DNA of 64,000 bases from Cymbidium sinense (Eukaryota > Streptophyta > Magnoliopsida > Asparagales > Orchidaceae), in contig CM038214.1 in assembly GCA_021442155.1 (NCBI GenBank), forward strand, positions 138,484,040 to 138,548,039, given 5' to 3'. Positions within the stretch are counted from its first letter, which is position 1. Each line of letters begins with the position of its first letter. The position numbers and the translations under genes were made by a program. Shown in pieces: positions 11,903-23,186 of the stretch. The notes under the pieces are model-generated. The model was not told the origin of the DNA and searched no databases. It saw only the letters and a list, made by a program, of their open reading frames with translations.

Positions 11903-13787
11903 ATGGAGTCAGCGTCTTCAAATCCATGTGTTAAATCCCATGTGCTGATGGATCCTGCTAGGGCATTAGATATTTTAGGTAATCCTACCTCTAAATTACC
12001 CGCTGTTACTAAATCTTTCAAAGAGGCTTTAGCTAGTAAGAGTTCCTCCACCGAGCCTCCTTTGAATTTGCTTCATATGACTTTTAAAGGTACTGATAAT
12101 TATGATTTTAGATGAGGATATTGAAAGATTAGCTGAGCCTTGTACTTTTTTTTATTGGAAAATTTTCATTAAATGGCCAAAGATGGAAGATATTCATTTT
12201 TTATCATAGCTTAAATTTATCTGGTTCTTTTTCTATTGGGTTGATTGATGCAAGGCATGTTCTGATTAATCTTTCTAAAGACCTTGATTATGGAATAAAC
12301 TTTTTCTAGGAATTCTTACTATGTTTTCAATTGTCAAATGTGTATTTTGAAGTGGACGCCTATGTTTAATGTTAATGAAGTGTCTCCTATTATTCCCATT
12401 TGAATTTGTTTACCTAACTTGTATATTCACCTATTTAATCATCAGATTCTTTATGCTATTGGGTCAATTTTTTGTTGGCCCTTGCAAGTTGATCAAGCAA
12501 CAACTACTTCTTCTTGACCGTATGTTGGTAGAATTCTTGTAGAGATTGATATTAGTAAAAAATATCCGAAAGAAATTTGGTTGGGTTAGAAGAAATGCGA
12601 TTATTTTCAAAAAGTTATTTTTAAGAACTTTCCCATTTTTTGTAATCGTAAGATTCATAGGCATGAAATTTCTAAATGCATTATTGTTCATCCCTCTCTT
12701 AGAAAGAAAATGACCATTAAGAATTCAATTGTTGAAAAAATTGATGATTCTCTCAAGTTGGATAATGGAAAATCTATTTTTCAAAATTTTAATGTTTTGT
12801 AAAACCATATTTTTGAATCTTTTGAAAAAGTTTTACCTATTAATGATTTGTCTAATGTGGAAGGTAATTTTGATGTTTGTAAAAAGGTTTTAACTAAAAA
12901 TCATGTTTTAAGTGCTTCTTTTGATGATTTGGTTAAAGGGAAGACTTTAGGGGTTGTGGTTAATGATTCTAATGGTTTGGATGTTATGCATAAGTCCTTT
13001 CATGATGATGGTTCGAATATTGTTAATGCCAACACCATTTCCAATCGGTTATTATGTTTCTTTTCTCTATGTATGCTTTAGATCATGGGAAAGAGACTAT
13101 TTCTTGATTGAGAATGGTGGTGAAAAGAATGTTCTTATTTCTGATATTTTAACTTCTACTCATGACAATCTTGTTAATATTGGTGATCCTTCTTAAAAAA
13201 ATATATTTAGATACCTGTGACAATTCTCTCATTATGAATAGTTCTATTTCAGTTCAAAATGATGGTTTTTCTATGGCTAGTAATTATGTTCACAATTTTG
13301 GTAATATGCTATGTGTTTCTATGGGATTTGAATTTTAATCCCTTACATAAAGATTGTACTAAATATCTGGATTTTGATCTCTTGCTTCTTTTATGAATGA
13401 AGATAGGAAGGATACACTTTATATTTTGTTGGAAGGCAAAAATATTGATAATTGTCTTTTTAATAAAGTTGTTTTGTTCATTCTTTAACTTCTGATTTTG
13501 AAATGCGTACTATTTATAATTTTCCTTTGTCTAGTGTTGTGGATGATTCTGAATGCTCTTCTTTCAAATTGATAGCTTCTACTGATCCCCATGCATTTTA
13601 TAATAATATTGATTCATTTTTGGATGGAGATATTTTGGAGAAAGGGTATGGTTATAAAACTATTTACAAGAAGAAAAAGAAAAAAGTGTTCATATTTATG
13701 CCCCTCCAAACTTGCCAAAGGTTACTGGTTCCAAAGCTTCTTGGAAATAATCTCTCTTGTCCTTGGGTGATTTTTACTTTTGGCTAG
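11903..13787 (+). pseudogene. LINE ORF1 (DUF4283 plus CCHC knuckle), broken
   Basis: The chosen ATG at 11903 gives 70 open codons (to 12115), including VTKSFKEALASKSSS, common near the start of plant LINE ORF1. The DUF4283 nucleic-acid-binding region follows across several frames, with pieces such as MCILKWTPMFNVNEVSPI, HLFNHQILYAIGSIF and ISKKYPKEIWLG (about 12335-12590). Its zinc knuckle (12641-12679) reads FCN-RKIHRHEISKC: one codon that should supply the second Cys of C-X2-C-X4-H-X4-C is missing. After that come Ser/Asn/Asp-rich tail pieces (12848-13081 and 13503-13787) ending in a Lys run. Stops and frameshifts are spread throughout, so it is dead. In intact elements the product binds the LINE RNA. 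Confidence 0.78.
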
Positions 13788-14990
13788 TTTTTTCTCTATT
13801 GGCTGAGCTTTTACAGTGTCTTTTCTTGCTAGCTAGAGTATTGGCTTCTTGGCTAATTTTCCTCCTTGGTTTTTGGGTTATTTACTTTTTTTTTTTTTTT
13901 TAGTTAGTTTTGGCTTTTTCTTGTTATTTTGCCTTTGGTTGGTTGGTGTTATTGCTCTATTTGTTGGTGGTAGGTTGGTTTTTATTTGGACATGTAGTTT
14001 TCAATTGGTTAATTGTTTCTCAAGATATTTATTTTAGCTTTTGTTGCTTCTTCTTTTTTTTGGTTGGTTTTGGTTCTCTTGCTCTTCGGCTATTTTCCTG
14101 GTGCTCTTGTATGTCTATTATGTTATTGTTTTCTCCCTTTCCTTGGTGGCTTTGGATTGGTGTTGTTGTGGGCTCTATTGGCTTGATGCCTTGCTAGTTT
14201 TGGTTTGGTGTTGTTGTGGGATCTGTTGGCTTTGTCTTTGAGGGCTCCTTTTTTTGGGCTATGTGCTTCTTTTCTCCCACTTTTTTAAGAGCTGTTCATA
14301 TTTGGTTTTGTTGGCATTATCTTATGTTAATTTTATATGTTGCTCTCCTCTCTCTCTTTCTATTTCCTTAGCATCACCTTTCTTTGGTTGTGTAAAATAT
14401 TATGATAGGTTTGCATTTTCTTTATGGATGGTTATGATGATATGATGGATTTTTCCTTGATATTTTATGGTCGATGACTTTCTATTTGTAACCTTCTTTG
14501 AAGCCGGATACACTTAGGATTTGATGCCCCTCATTAATATGATTATCCTTCTTTCCTAATATTTGAGCCTAAGTTTTTTCTCTTTATGTTTTCAGATCTC
14601 CTTCTAGCTAAGATTTCTTATAGGTTGCAGGTTCTCTTTTTTAGTTGGTCTCTTCTTCTTCTTGGAAGGAGCTAGAGTCCTACTGATGGTCTCTTTTTTC
14701 TTAGATGGCTGGAGTTGTTTACATTTGCAGGTTGCAGGTTTCCTTTTCTTATGGATCTTCCTCTCTTTGGAGGTTCTTTTGGAGCTCCATGGATTCTTCC
14801 CTATCTTTTACTTGTTTTTAAGTTTTGTCTTTGTCTTGGTTTTTTTTCTTTATTGCTCTTTGATGTATTAGTTTAGGGACTAAACTCTTAGGATTCTCAG
14901 TAGCTCTTGAGTTGTAGTTTTTATTTTTAAGTTTAGTCTTTAATATGGTCTTCTGTACCTATTTTTCAAAGCAATAAATTCCTTTTAGTT
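13788..14990 (+). other. T/G-rich 3' region of the ORF1-only element
   Basis: A strongly T-rich and G-rich stretch, including T-runs at 13885-13903, gives several hydrophobic open frames (for example 13849-14241) without any recognisable domain. Its composition resembles the 3' region of the LINE at 777-2903, but I see no clear shared segments. It ends in an AATAAA and an A-tail, so I read it as the element's 3' untranslated region. Confidence 0.6.
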
Positions 14991-14996
14991 AAAAAA
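14973..14996 (+). promoter_or_regulatory. Polyadenylation signal and short A-tail
   Basis: AATAAA at 14973-14978 is followed 12 bases later by six A, and then immediately by CCTAAACCCTAAACC. Confidence 0.7.
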
Positions 14997-16065
14997 TCCT
15001 AAACCCTAAACCCTAAAACATTAACCCCAAAACCACTAAACCTAAACCTAAACCTAAAAAAAAAACCTAAAACCTAAACCTAAATTAAATAAAACCTAAA
15101 ATTAAATAAAAAAACCTAAACCTAAATAAAATAAAAAAGAAAAATAAAACCTAAACTAAAACCTAAACTAAACCAAAAATGAAATTAAATAAAAAATAAA
15201 TTGAAATATAATAAATAAAAACCTAAACTAAACTACAAAATAAAATATATCTAAGAATAAAAAACTTAAATAAAATAAAACTAAATGTAAGCTAAAATGA
15301 AAATAAACCTAAAATAAAATAAAATAAAAACTAAATAAAACCTAACTTAAAAAATAAACCTAAAAAGAAATAAAAGATAAAACCTAATCCCTAAACTAAA
15401 AAAATAAACCTAAAATAAAAATAAACTAAACAAAATAAAATAAAACTAAACCTAAACTAAAATAAACTAAACTAAAATAAATAAAATCTAAACCTAAACC
15501 TAAAATAAACTAATCTTAAACCTAAAAAACTAAATAAAATAAAATAAACTAAAATAAACCTAAACCTAAAATAAAAAAATAAAATTAAAATAAACCTAAA
15601 ATAAAAATCTAAAACCAAAACCAAAAAAAAAATAAAATAAAACCTAAACCTAAACCTAAAATTAAAATAAACCTAAACCTAAAATAAAATAAGACTCAAC
15701 TAAAAAAATAAGCCTAAACCTAAAAAAATAAACTAAAATAAAAACCCTAAATTAAAAATAAATAAACCTAAAATAAATAAACTAAATTAAATGAAAATAA
15801 AAAGTAAACCTAAATAAAAATAAAAATAATATAAACTAAAATAAATAAATAAAAAAATATAAAGAAACTAAAGAAACCTAAGCCTACTGGTTTACTTAAT
15901 TTTTTTTAAAAACAACCTAAAGGCTAAATCTTTAACCCTAAACCCTAACCCTACAACACTAAACCTATAGCCATAAACCCTAACCCCTAAATCCTAAACC
16001 CTAAACCTTATCCCTAAACCCTAAAAGAATATACCCTAAAACCCTAAACCCTAAACCATAAACCC
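14997..16065. repeat. Telomere-like array between ORF1-only LINE and P0 retrocopy
   Basis: A CCCTAAA start is followed by AAATAAA/CCTAAA mixtures, the junction motif CCTACTGGTTTACTTAAT (15883-15900), and then a CCCTAAA block. The tract at 15950-16050 (CACTAAACCTATAGCCATAA and following) matches 5030 and 8040, so it is a further copy of the A/B unit, here cut by the P0 retrocopy. No gene. Confidence 0.88.
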
Positions 16066-16899
16066 CTATTGAGCTAATTTTTAAAAAAGGTGATCTTAAA
16101 GAAGTGAGGGAAGAGGATGTGAAATACGTTGTTGGTACTCCTACCTATGTTGGTCTTGTTGCACCTATTATTATTATGCTTACTCTAGGCATCACTGGTT
16201 TGGATCCTTCATTGACTTCTTCTTTCTAGGTTCTCAACATCCCAACTAAGATCAAAAGTAAATTAGCACCAGTTGAGATTAAGAAAGGCAATAAGATGGG
16301 ATCCTTAAAGGCTGCTCTCTTTGCTAAGTTGAGGATTAAGCCATTCTTTTATGGCCTTGTCATTTAGTCTGTGTATGATGATGGTTCAGTGTTTAGTCCT
16401 GAGGTGCTTGACCTAATTGAAGATGATCTCATCGAGAGGTTTTCAGTATGCCTTTCAATGATCACTTCTCTTGTTGGCCCTCTCTTATCCCACCCTTGTT
16501 GCAACGCCCCACTTGTTCATCAATTCTTACAAGAATGCTCATTGATTGCCGATTACACATACTGCAGATGAGAAGGTTAAATAGTATTTCAAGGATCAAG
16601 AATTTGATTAATGTCTGATTTGCTACTCCTCCTCCTACATAGTAAGAAAAGAAGGAATTCTCGAGAATATGATGATATGTGTTTCAACTTATTCGACTAA
16701 GATTTCTTGGCCTTCTACAAAATAAACTTTTATTGTCTTTGGGAATTAAATCATTTTGTCAAATACTATTTTTGTGAATTTTTGAATTGCACTTTATTTT
16801 ATCATGTTTTATTAATTTTTAGAGGATAATGTCGTGTTTGATTTCGTAATTTCTTATTTGTTATGGAATCAATTGAGTTTAAAATATATATAAAAAAAA
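16066..16899 (+). pseudogene. RPP0: 60S acidic ribosomal protein P0 (uL10) processed pseudogene
   Basis: The translation follows plant P0 from about residue 90 to the C-terminus. It shows [69 protein letters not shown] and DDLIERF, then frameshifted pieces of the helical region, and finally DDMCFNLFD-stop (16671-16700). The last piece is the conserved stalk tail DDMGFSLFD that anchors translation factors. Two in-frame TAG codons (16227-16229, 16365-16367) stand where P0 has Gln, consistent with CAG to TAG decay. The Ala/Glu hinge is shortened. There is no intron, the 5' end is missing, and a 3' UTR with an A-run (16892-16899) is present, so it is a retrocopy. It lies in CCCTAAA repeat at both ends. 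A functional P0 is about 320 residues, so this fragment cannot work. Confidence 0.92.
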
Positions 16900-17037
16900 C
16901 CTTAAACCCTAAACCCTAAACCCTAACCATAAACCCTAAATCATAAACCCTAAACCCTAAACCTAAAGTAACTAAATAAATTTAAAATAAAACCTAAGCC
17001 CTAACACCTAATAAACCTAAACCTAATCCTTAACCTT
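16900..17037. repeat. Short telomere-like block
   Basis: CCTTAAACCCTAAACCC units fill the gap between the P0 retrocopy tail and GRP copy 2. The piece at 16950-17035 (CCTAAAGTAACTAAATAA) matches 8240-8290, just before GRP copy 1. This supports duplication of the GRP together with its upstream repeat. Confidence 0.85.
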
Positions 17038-17436
17038 AAGAATGGGCAGAAATTTGACAACATGAACATCACTGTCAACTGATCAGATTGTGATCTTATC
17101 ACAATAGTGTTAGGGGATAATCATTTGTGGATATGGAGGTGGTGGTTATGGAGGAGGAGCGATGGAGGTTACAACCATGGTGGTGGTGGGGGAGAGATCA
17201 ATGATGGTGGATCCTACTACTTGAGAATTGAGGTGGTTTTGATGGGAAACAAATAAGATCTATCTAATTCTTATGAAATTATGTCTTCTATATTTTTATA
17301 TTTTTATTTTGCTCTATGCATGCTCATTTTTTATCTATGTCATTGATTGTGTCTTAGAAACTTAGTGTGTTACTTGGTTGATTAAATCGAGAAGAAGAAA
17401 TTTTGAATTTAAATATACTCTACGTAACAAGAAAAA
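17038..17436 (+). pseudogene. Glycine-rich RNA-binding protein retrocopy, copy 2
   Basis: This copy starts at the same point as copy 1 (TAAGAATG) and reads NGQKFDNMNITVN, the end of an RRM, before a stop and a frameshift. The Gly-rich tail is shorter but recognisable (DGGYNHGGGGG, DGGSYYLR), and the 3' UTR matches copy 1 (GCTCTATGCATGCTCATTTT). A shared 5' breakpoint and shared 3' flank mean copies 1 to 3 descend from one retrotransposition event followed by duplication of the surrounding repeat. It is more decayed than copy 1. Confidence 0.78.
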
Positions 17437-19857
17437 CCAAAAATCGTAAACCCAAAACTAAAACTTGAACCCTAAACCAAAATCCTAAATCGTAAACCCT
17501 AAACCCATAAAGCCTAAAAATAAAACCCTAACCCTAAACCTAAACCTAAACAACCCTATACCATAAATAAACCTTAAATATAAACTAAACCTAAACCCAA
17601 AACCCAAAACCCAAAACCCTAAACCCTAAAACCTTAAACCATAAACTGTAAAGCCTAAACACAAAACACTAAACCTAAATCCTAAACCCTAACCTTAAAC
17701 CCTAAACACTAAACTAAAACCTAAACTTGCAAATTTACTTAATTAAAAAAAACCCTAAACCTAAATCATAAACCTTAAAACTAACCATAAACCCTTAACC
17801 CAAAACTTTAAAACCCTAAACCCTAAATCCTAAACCCAAAACCCTAAACACTAAACCCTAAAACCCTAAACCCTAAACCCTAAATCCTAAACCCTAAAAT
17901 ATACAACACTAAACCCTAAACACTAAACCTCAAACCCTTAACCCTAAACCCTAAATACTAAAAAACCTAAACTAAAACCTAAACCTAAACTAAATAAAAC
18001 TTAATAATAAAATAAATTAATAAACTTAAACCTTGATAAAATAATAAAATAAAATAAAATAAAAACCTAAACTAAGACCTAAACATAAACCTAAGCCTAA
18101 ACCTAAACTAAAAAATAAAATAAAATAAAAAATATAAAATTAAACTCAAATTAAATAAATAAAAACCTAAACTAAACTAAAGAATAAAATTAATCAAGAA
18201 ATACAAAATAAAAATAAAATAAAAACTAACCATAAAATAAAAATAAAATTAACCCAAAATAAAATAAAATAAAAACTAAATAAAAACCTAAACCTAAAAA
18301 TAAAACTTAAAAATAAATAAAAAATAAAACCTAAAGCCTAAACTTAAAAAAAATAAACTTAAGATAAATAATAAAAAATAAACTTAAACCTAAACTAAAA
18401 TAAACTAAACTAAAATAAACTAAACTAAAATAAATAAAACCTAAACCTAAACATAAAATAAGCTAAACCTAAACCCTAAACTAAATAAAATGAAATAAGA
18501 CCTTAAAATAATTAAAATAAAAAGCTAACACCTAAACCTAAAAAAAAACCTAAACCTAAACCTAAAAATAAATAATAAAAAATAAACCTAAAAAAATAAA
18601 TAAACTAAAACTAAAACTAAATAATCATAAACTGACCTAAACCTAAAAAATAAACAAAACTAAAAACCCTAAACTAAAATGAATAAATTTAAAATAAATA
18701 AACTAAACTAAATAAAAATAAAAAATAAACCTAAACAAAAATAAAAATTAAAATAAACTAAAATAAATAAATAAAATAAACTAAAATAAATAAAAAATAA
18801 ACTAAATAAAACAAAACCTACAACCCTAAACCCTAAACCATAAACCCTAAGAACCTAAAAACCTAAACCTAAACTAAATAATTCCTTAAAATAAAATAAA
18901 TAAAAGTACATAAACCAAAATAAAATAAAATAAAATAAAAACCTAAACAAAACTAAAAAATAAAATAAACCTAAAATAAAAAACCTAAATATAATAAAAA
19001 GTATACATAAAAGAAAAATAAAATAAACATAATACAATTAAATAATAAAATAAAAACTAAATAAAAACCTAAACATAAAAATAAATAAAAAATAATACCT
19101 AAATCATAAACTAAACCTAAACCTAAAATAAAAATAAAATAAACAAAATAAAATAAACCTAAACCTAAACTAAAATAAGTAAATCCTAAGCCTAAACCTA
19201 AAATAAACTAAACCTAAACCTAAACCTAAATTAAATAAAATAAATTAAACTAAAATTAAACCAAAACCAAAGCTAAAAAGTAAAACCAAAAAATAAACCT
19301 AAAATAAAAACCTAAAACCTAAACCTAAAAAAAATTAAATAAAAACCTAAACCTAGACCTAAAAATAAAAAATAAAACCTAAACCTAAAAAATAAAATAA
19401 AATAAAACTCCCTAAAAAAATAAGCTAAACCTAAAATAAATTAAAATAAAAAACATAAACTAAAATAAATAAACCTAAAATAAATAAACTAGGATAAATA
19501 AAAATTAAAATAAACCTAAATAAAAAATTAAAAATAAACTAAAAAAACTAAATAAACATAAAACCTACCATGTTACTTAATTAAAAAAACCCTAAACCCT
19601 AAATCCTTCACCCTAAATCCTAAACCCTAAACCCTAAAACTAACCCTAAACCCTAAACCCTAAGCCTACAAGCCTAAACACTAAACCCTAATCCCTAAAA
19701 CCCTAAAAAAACTAAACGCCAAAAAAGCCTAAACCCTAAACCCTAAAAGCCCTAAAATCCTATAAAACCAAAACCCAAACCTAAACCCTAAAACCTATAA
19801 CCCTAAACCCTAAACTAACCTTAAACCCTAAACCCTAAACTAACCCTAAAGCTAGAC
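17437..19857. repeat. Telomere-like array with two junction motifs
   Basis: CCCTAAA-rich blocks (17437-17940, 19585-19857, and a short one at 18825-18860) alternate with AAATAAA/CCTAAA-rich blocks (17950-18820 and 18880-19560). The junction motif appears as GCAAATTTACTTAATT (17729-17744) and CCTACCATGTTACTTAATT (19564-19582). A minus-strand hydrophobic frame at 18855-19037 is only the reverse reading of AAATAAA. No gene. Confidence 0.88.
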
Positions 19858-20258
19858 TAAGAATGGGTAGAACAAAGAACATTATCAACTAGGCTTAGTG
19901 ATCTCACTTGGTGGTGGTTATCATAATGGGGAAAATGCATATGGGGTGGTGAGAGAATTGGTTATGGAGGGAGGAGGACCAACGGAGGTTAAATCCATGG
20001 TGGTGGCTGAGGGAGAGATAAAAGATATGATAATCCTACTCAAGAGGGATGGGAATCAAGAAACGAAAGATCAAATCCATACGCTATGGAACTATGTCTC
20101 AGAGATGATTATACTTATCTAGGGATTTTAATTTTCTCTATGGGTGCTCATTTTTAATATCTGTCATCCCTTGTGTCTTAAAAAACTTGGGGTGCTGCTT
20201 GGTTAATGAAATCAAAAAGAAGAAATATTGAATCTAAATTTATTCTCTGTTAAAAAAA
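19858..20258 (+). pseudogene. Glycine-rich RNA-binding protein retrocopy, copy 3
   Basis: The same left end (TAAGAATG), GGTGG-rich coding remnant, 3' UTR words (TGCTCATTTTTA, TTGTGTCTTA) and ending TTATTCTCTGTTAAAAAAA (20240-20258) are seen as in copy 1. The RRM end is reduced to a few codons and most of the Gly tail is frame-broken. An open frame at 19898-20122 is a by-product. It is a relic that cannot encode an RNA-binding protein. Confidence 0.75.
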
Positions 20259-20580
20259 TCTTAAACTCTAAACTAAACCCTAAACTAAAACTTAAACCCT
20301 AAACCTAAAATATCAACCCTAAACCCTAAATCCTAAACCCAAAATCCTAAAAATCTTAAACCATAAACCTTAAATCATAAATATTAAACCCTAAACCCTA
20401 AAACCTATAACCCTAAACCCTAAAACCTACAACCCTAAACCCAAAATCCTAAACCCCAAACCCTAACCCTAAGCCCAAACCTTAAACTAACACTAAACCC
20501 TAAAACTAAACTAAGTTAAAACCCAAAACCATAAACTAACCCTAAACCCTAACCCTTAACCCTAAACCCTAAAATTTGAA
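20259..20580. repeat. Telomere-like block
   Basis: CCCTAAA variants with many single-base changes mark the last telomere-like tract before the central non-telomeric region. A remnant (ACCCTAAACCTTAACCCTAAATTG) also lies at 20690-20713. Confidence 0.85.
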
Positions 20581-21109
20581 TAAAGATGTCATTAGGAGTA
20601 GATGTAAAGAATGACATAATCCAAACATAGTTATGGTAGCTAAAGAAAATGTCTTCAAGAGACTTTCCCTTCACTATTAGCGATTTGAATACCCTAAACC
20701 TTAACCCTAAATTGAATTATAATACCATATATTATAGTATAATGTAGAATCATATATTTTAGCATGTAAATAAGATGCTAAATGTTTTAGTATATTAAGT
20801 GTGCTTTATAGTCTATAATGAATATAAATCTAAAATTATTGATTTAATAAATAATAAAATTTATTAAATTTGAATAAAAAAAAGGTCTATGCCACTTGTA
20901 GAAAAAAAGTATGATTTTGAAAATAAATATTATATGTTGTAGCATAGTATATAAAATATATCATAATAAAAATTCAGTATTTTACAATCAAACCTATAAA
21001 AAAAAAAATAAAAAATATTTTTTTAAGAAAAGATAACATATTATTATTTATAAAAAAATGGATCTAGTAAAAAATTGATTATTTTGATAAGAAAAATAAC
21101 CTAAATTGA
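20581..21109. other. AT-rich stretch of unknown origin
   Basis: 20581-20690 is a short unique-looking sequence inside the telomere-like repeat with no recognisable product. From 20714 on it is AT-rich with words like TATATTATAGTATAATGTAG that resemble the A/T-rich half of the 344-bp satellite at 23207-24240. It may be satellite sequence that was to the left of the RTE insertion. I see no coding sequence. Confidence 0.5.
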
Positions 21110-23145
21110 AAGATTGTAAGGTCATACCAATAAATTTACCCAACATACATTAGTTTTAGATTTTAAGATAAAAAAGAGAAAAATAAACTAAATTATTATC
21201 CTAAGATTAAGACACTAAAGAACACAAATAAAAATATTTTAAGAGCAAGCTACAAGATATTAAATTTGGGGTGTTCATAAAGAACCTAAAAAATATCAAA
21301 AATTAAAAGTTGCAAAGATGTGCTAAATCAAAAGGAAAAGCTTCTAATAAGAATATGGAGTAGTGTGCAAAAAAGATAAGAAATAAAGCATTGTTATAAA
21401 ACTTAGATGTAAAATAAAATTTGGAGGTGGGAAAGATATAAGTGGCCGAAAGCGATATATGATGCAAAAAATTTAGCTTTAGTGATTTACAATAGATTAG
21501 ATTAGAACCAAAGAAGGTGAAAGATGTATGTATAAGTTAGCCAAGCAAAGAGATAGGAGAAAAGACATAGTTCAAGTGAGGGTATTAGGATGAAAATAAT
21601 AAAGTCTTTTCTTAGAAAAGATATTGAAAATAGGTGGATGAGATATTTTGTAAACTTTTCAATGAAGGATTTGAAAGTATGATTGATTTTAGCAACCTTA
21701 AAAATTTCATTTATATCATCGTTAGTAAATCGAAGTTAGTGAAGCTTTAAAGAAAATGAAATGTGGAAAAGCAATAGGAGGATAATATTCCAATAGATGT
21801 GTGGAAATGTTTGGGAGATCAAGAAATTTCTTAGCTTACAAATCTTTTTTAATGTTATTTTAAAGACTAAAAGATGCGGATGAGTGGAGAAAGAGTCTAT
21901 TTGGTTCTATATTTAAGAATAAAGGTGATGCACAAGAGTGTGCAAATTATAGAGGAATTAAGTTAATGTGCCATACATTAAAATTATGGAGAGAGTAATT
22001 AGAGCATAGGTTACGATGTGATCGAAGTTTCTCAATCGGTTTGGTTTCATGCTGGTAGATCTACTATGGATGCTATACATTTGTTAAGAGGTTTAATAGA
22101 AGCATAGAGAAAGTAAGAAGGATCTACATATGATATTTATTGATTTAGAGAAAGCTTATGATAAAGTCTCAAGAGATGTTCTTTGGAAACTTCTAGAGCG
22201 AAAGGAGTTAATATTGGTTATATTCAAGTCATTAAGGATATGTATACTAGATCTGTTACTTGTGTCCAAACACAAGGAGGATTGACAAAATATTTTCCTA
22301 TTTTAGTTGGATTACATCAAGGATCAACATTAAGCCCTTATCTTTTTACTTTAGTTATGGATGTTCTTACGAGGCATTTACAAGAAGATGTACCTTGGTG
22401 TATGCTTTTCGATGACATTCTTCTTGTTGATAAGACTAGAGAGTCCAACGAAACTTGAATTATGGAGGTCAACTTTAGAGTCTAAAGGTTTTCATTTAAG
22501 TAGATCTAAAGCGAATATATGGAATGTAATTTTAGTTGTAGAAGTTTTAGTGATAGTGTTGTGACTTTAGGTGATCAAGTCATTAATAAGAGTGATTGAG
22601 ATATATTAGGCTCTATTGTTCAAAATGATGGTGAAATAGATGGAGATGTTATTAGTAGAATTCAAGTTGGATGGTTGAAGTGGAGGAATGCATCGGCCTA
22701 TTATGTGATAGAAAAGTTCCACTTAAACTTAAGGAAAATTTTATAAGATGGTGGACCTACAATGACTTATATGGTGCGAATGTTGGCCAATAAAAGAGAA
22801 GCATAAGACTAAGTTAAGTGTTACGAGATGAGGATGCTTAGGTGGATGAGTGGCTTTACTCGAGAGATAGAATGCAAAATGAGTATGTTTAGAAAAAGTT
22901 GAGTAGCTCCTGGTAGATAAGATTAGGGAGAGTCGCCTTAGATGGTTTGGCCACATAAAAGCATCGTCCGATGACCCGATTAGAGAGTAGATGCATTAGA
23001 TTTGCCTTATGTTAAGAAAGGTAGAGGTAGACCTAAAAGACTTGGTTAAGATGTATAAATAATGATCTTAGTATACTTGAATTAGATGAGAATTTGACAC
23101 ATAATAGGACACAATGGAGATGAAGGATTCATGTAGCCGACCCCA
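21110..23145 (+). pseudogene. RTE reverse transcriptase (broken)
   Basis: In order: endonuclease end and linker (21110-21640, several frames), RT start around KKMKCGKAI (21745-21780) and KCLGDQ (21805), the ANYRGIKLMC motif (21940-21975), FMLVDLL-type remnants, then [17 protein letters not shown] (22137-22187) holding the first catalytic Asp. GLHQGSTLSPYLF (22309-22347) follows. The YXDD/FADD box reads LF-DDILLV (22405-22428): the Ala codon is deleted, which would disable catalysis on its own. The thumb and C-terminal part continue as LGDQVINKS, YLGSIVQNDGEIDGDVISRI and WRNASAYYV to about 22745, and shifted pieces reach the HVADP end. There are many stops. No promoter or start remains. Confidence 0.85.
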
Positions 23146-23161
23146 CCTTGTGGGATTAAGG

Positions 23162-23186
23162 CTTGTTGTTGTTGTTGTTGATGTTG
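23162..23186. repeat. (TTG)n tail of the RTE element
   Basis: Five to six TTG units followed by ATGTTG form the 3' microsatellite typical of RTE LINEs. It corresponds to (CAA)n at 63307-63329. Confidence 0.88.

Larger units (their letters stand above)
11796..14996 (+). mobile_element. LINE-derived element with ORF1 but no ORF2
   Basis: A non-repetitive 5' leader (from about 11796) leads to a decayed LINE ORF1 (11903-13787). ORF1 runs straight into a T/G-rich 3' region with an AATAAA at 14973-14978 and an A-run at 14991-14996. No endonuclease, reverse transcriptase or RNase H motif was found between ORF1 and the tail. The structure resembles the half-LINE (HAL1) type known in mammals. A deletion or splicing of ORF2 from an L1-like parent is the likely origin. 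Telomere-like or ACTAA repeat flanks both ends. Confidence 0.72.
21110..23186 (+). mobile_element. RTE-clade LINE, 5'-truncated
   Basis: The element is recognisable from the end of its endonuclease (DCKVIP at about 21112) to its 3' end, where CACCTTGTGGGATTAAGGC is followed by (TTG)n at 23162-23180. Plant RTE elements end in this way without a poly(A) tail. The length is about 2.1 kb of an expected three-plus kb. The C-terminal 620 bp reappears in reverse orientation at 63304-63914. It sits in AT-rich satellite DNA, not in telomere-like repeat. Confidence 0.88.

Noticed and set aside
13849..14445. Several hydrophobic frames resembling small membrane proteins
   Set aside because: T/G-rich 3' region before a poly(A) signal; frames overlap each other and show no domain.
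18855..19037. Minus-strand Phe/Leu/Tyr-rich frame
   Set aside because: It is the reverse reading of AAATAAA-type repeat; the similar frame at 37534-37722 is rejected for the same reason.
20581..20690. Fragment of a host gene
   Set aside because: Short unique-looking sequence, but no frame gives a recognisable product.
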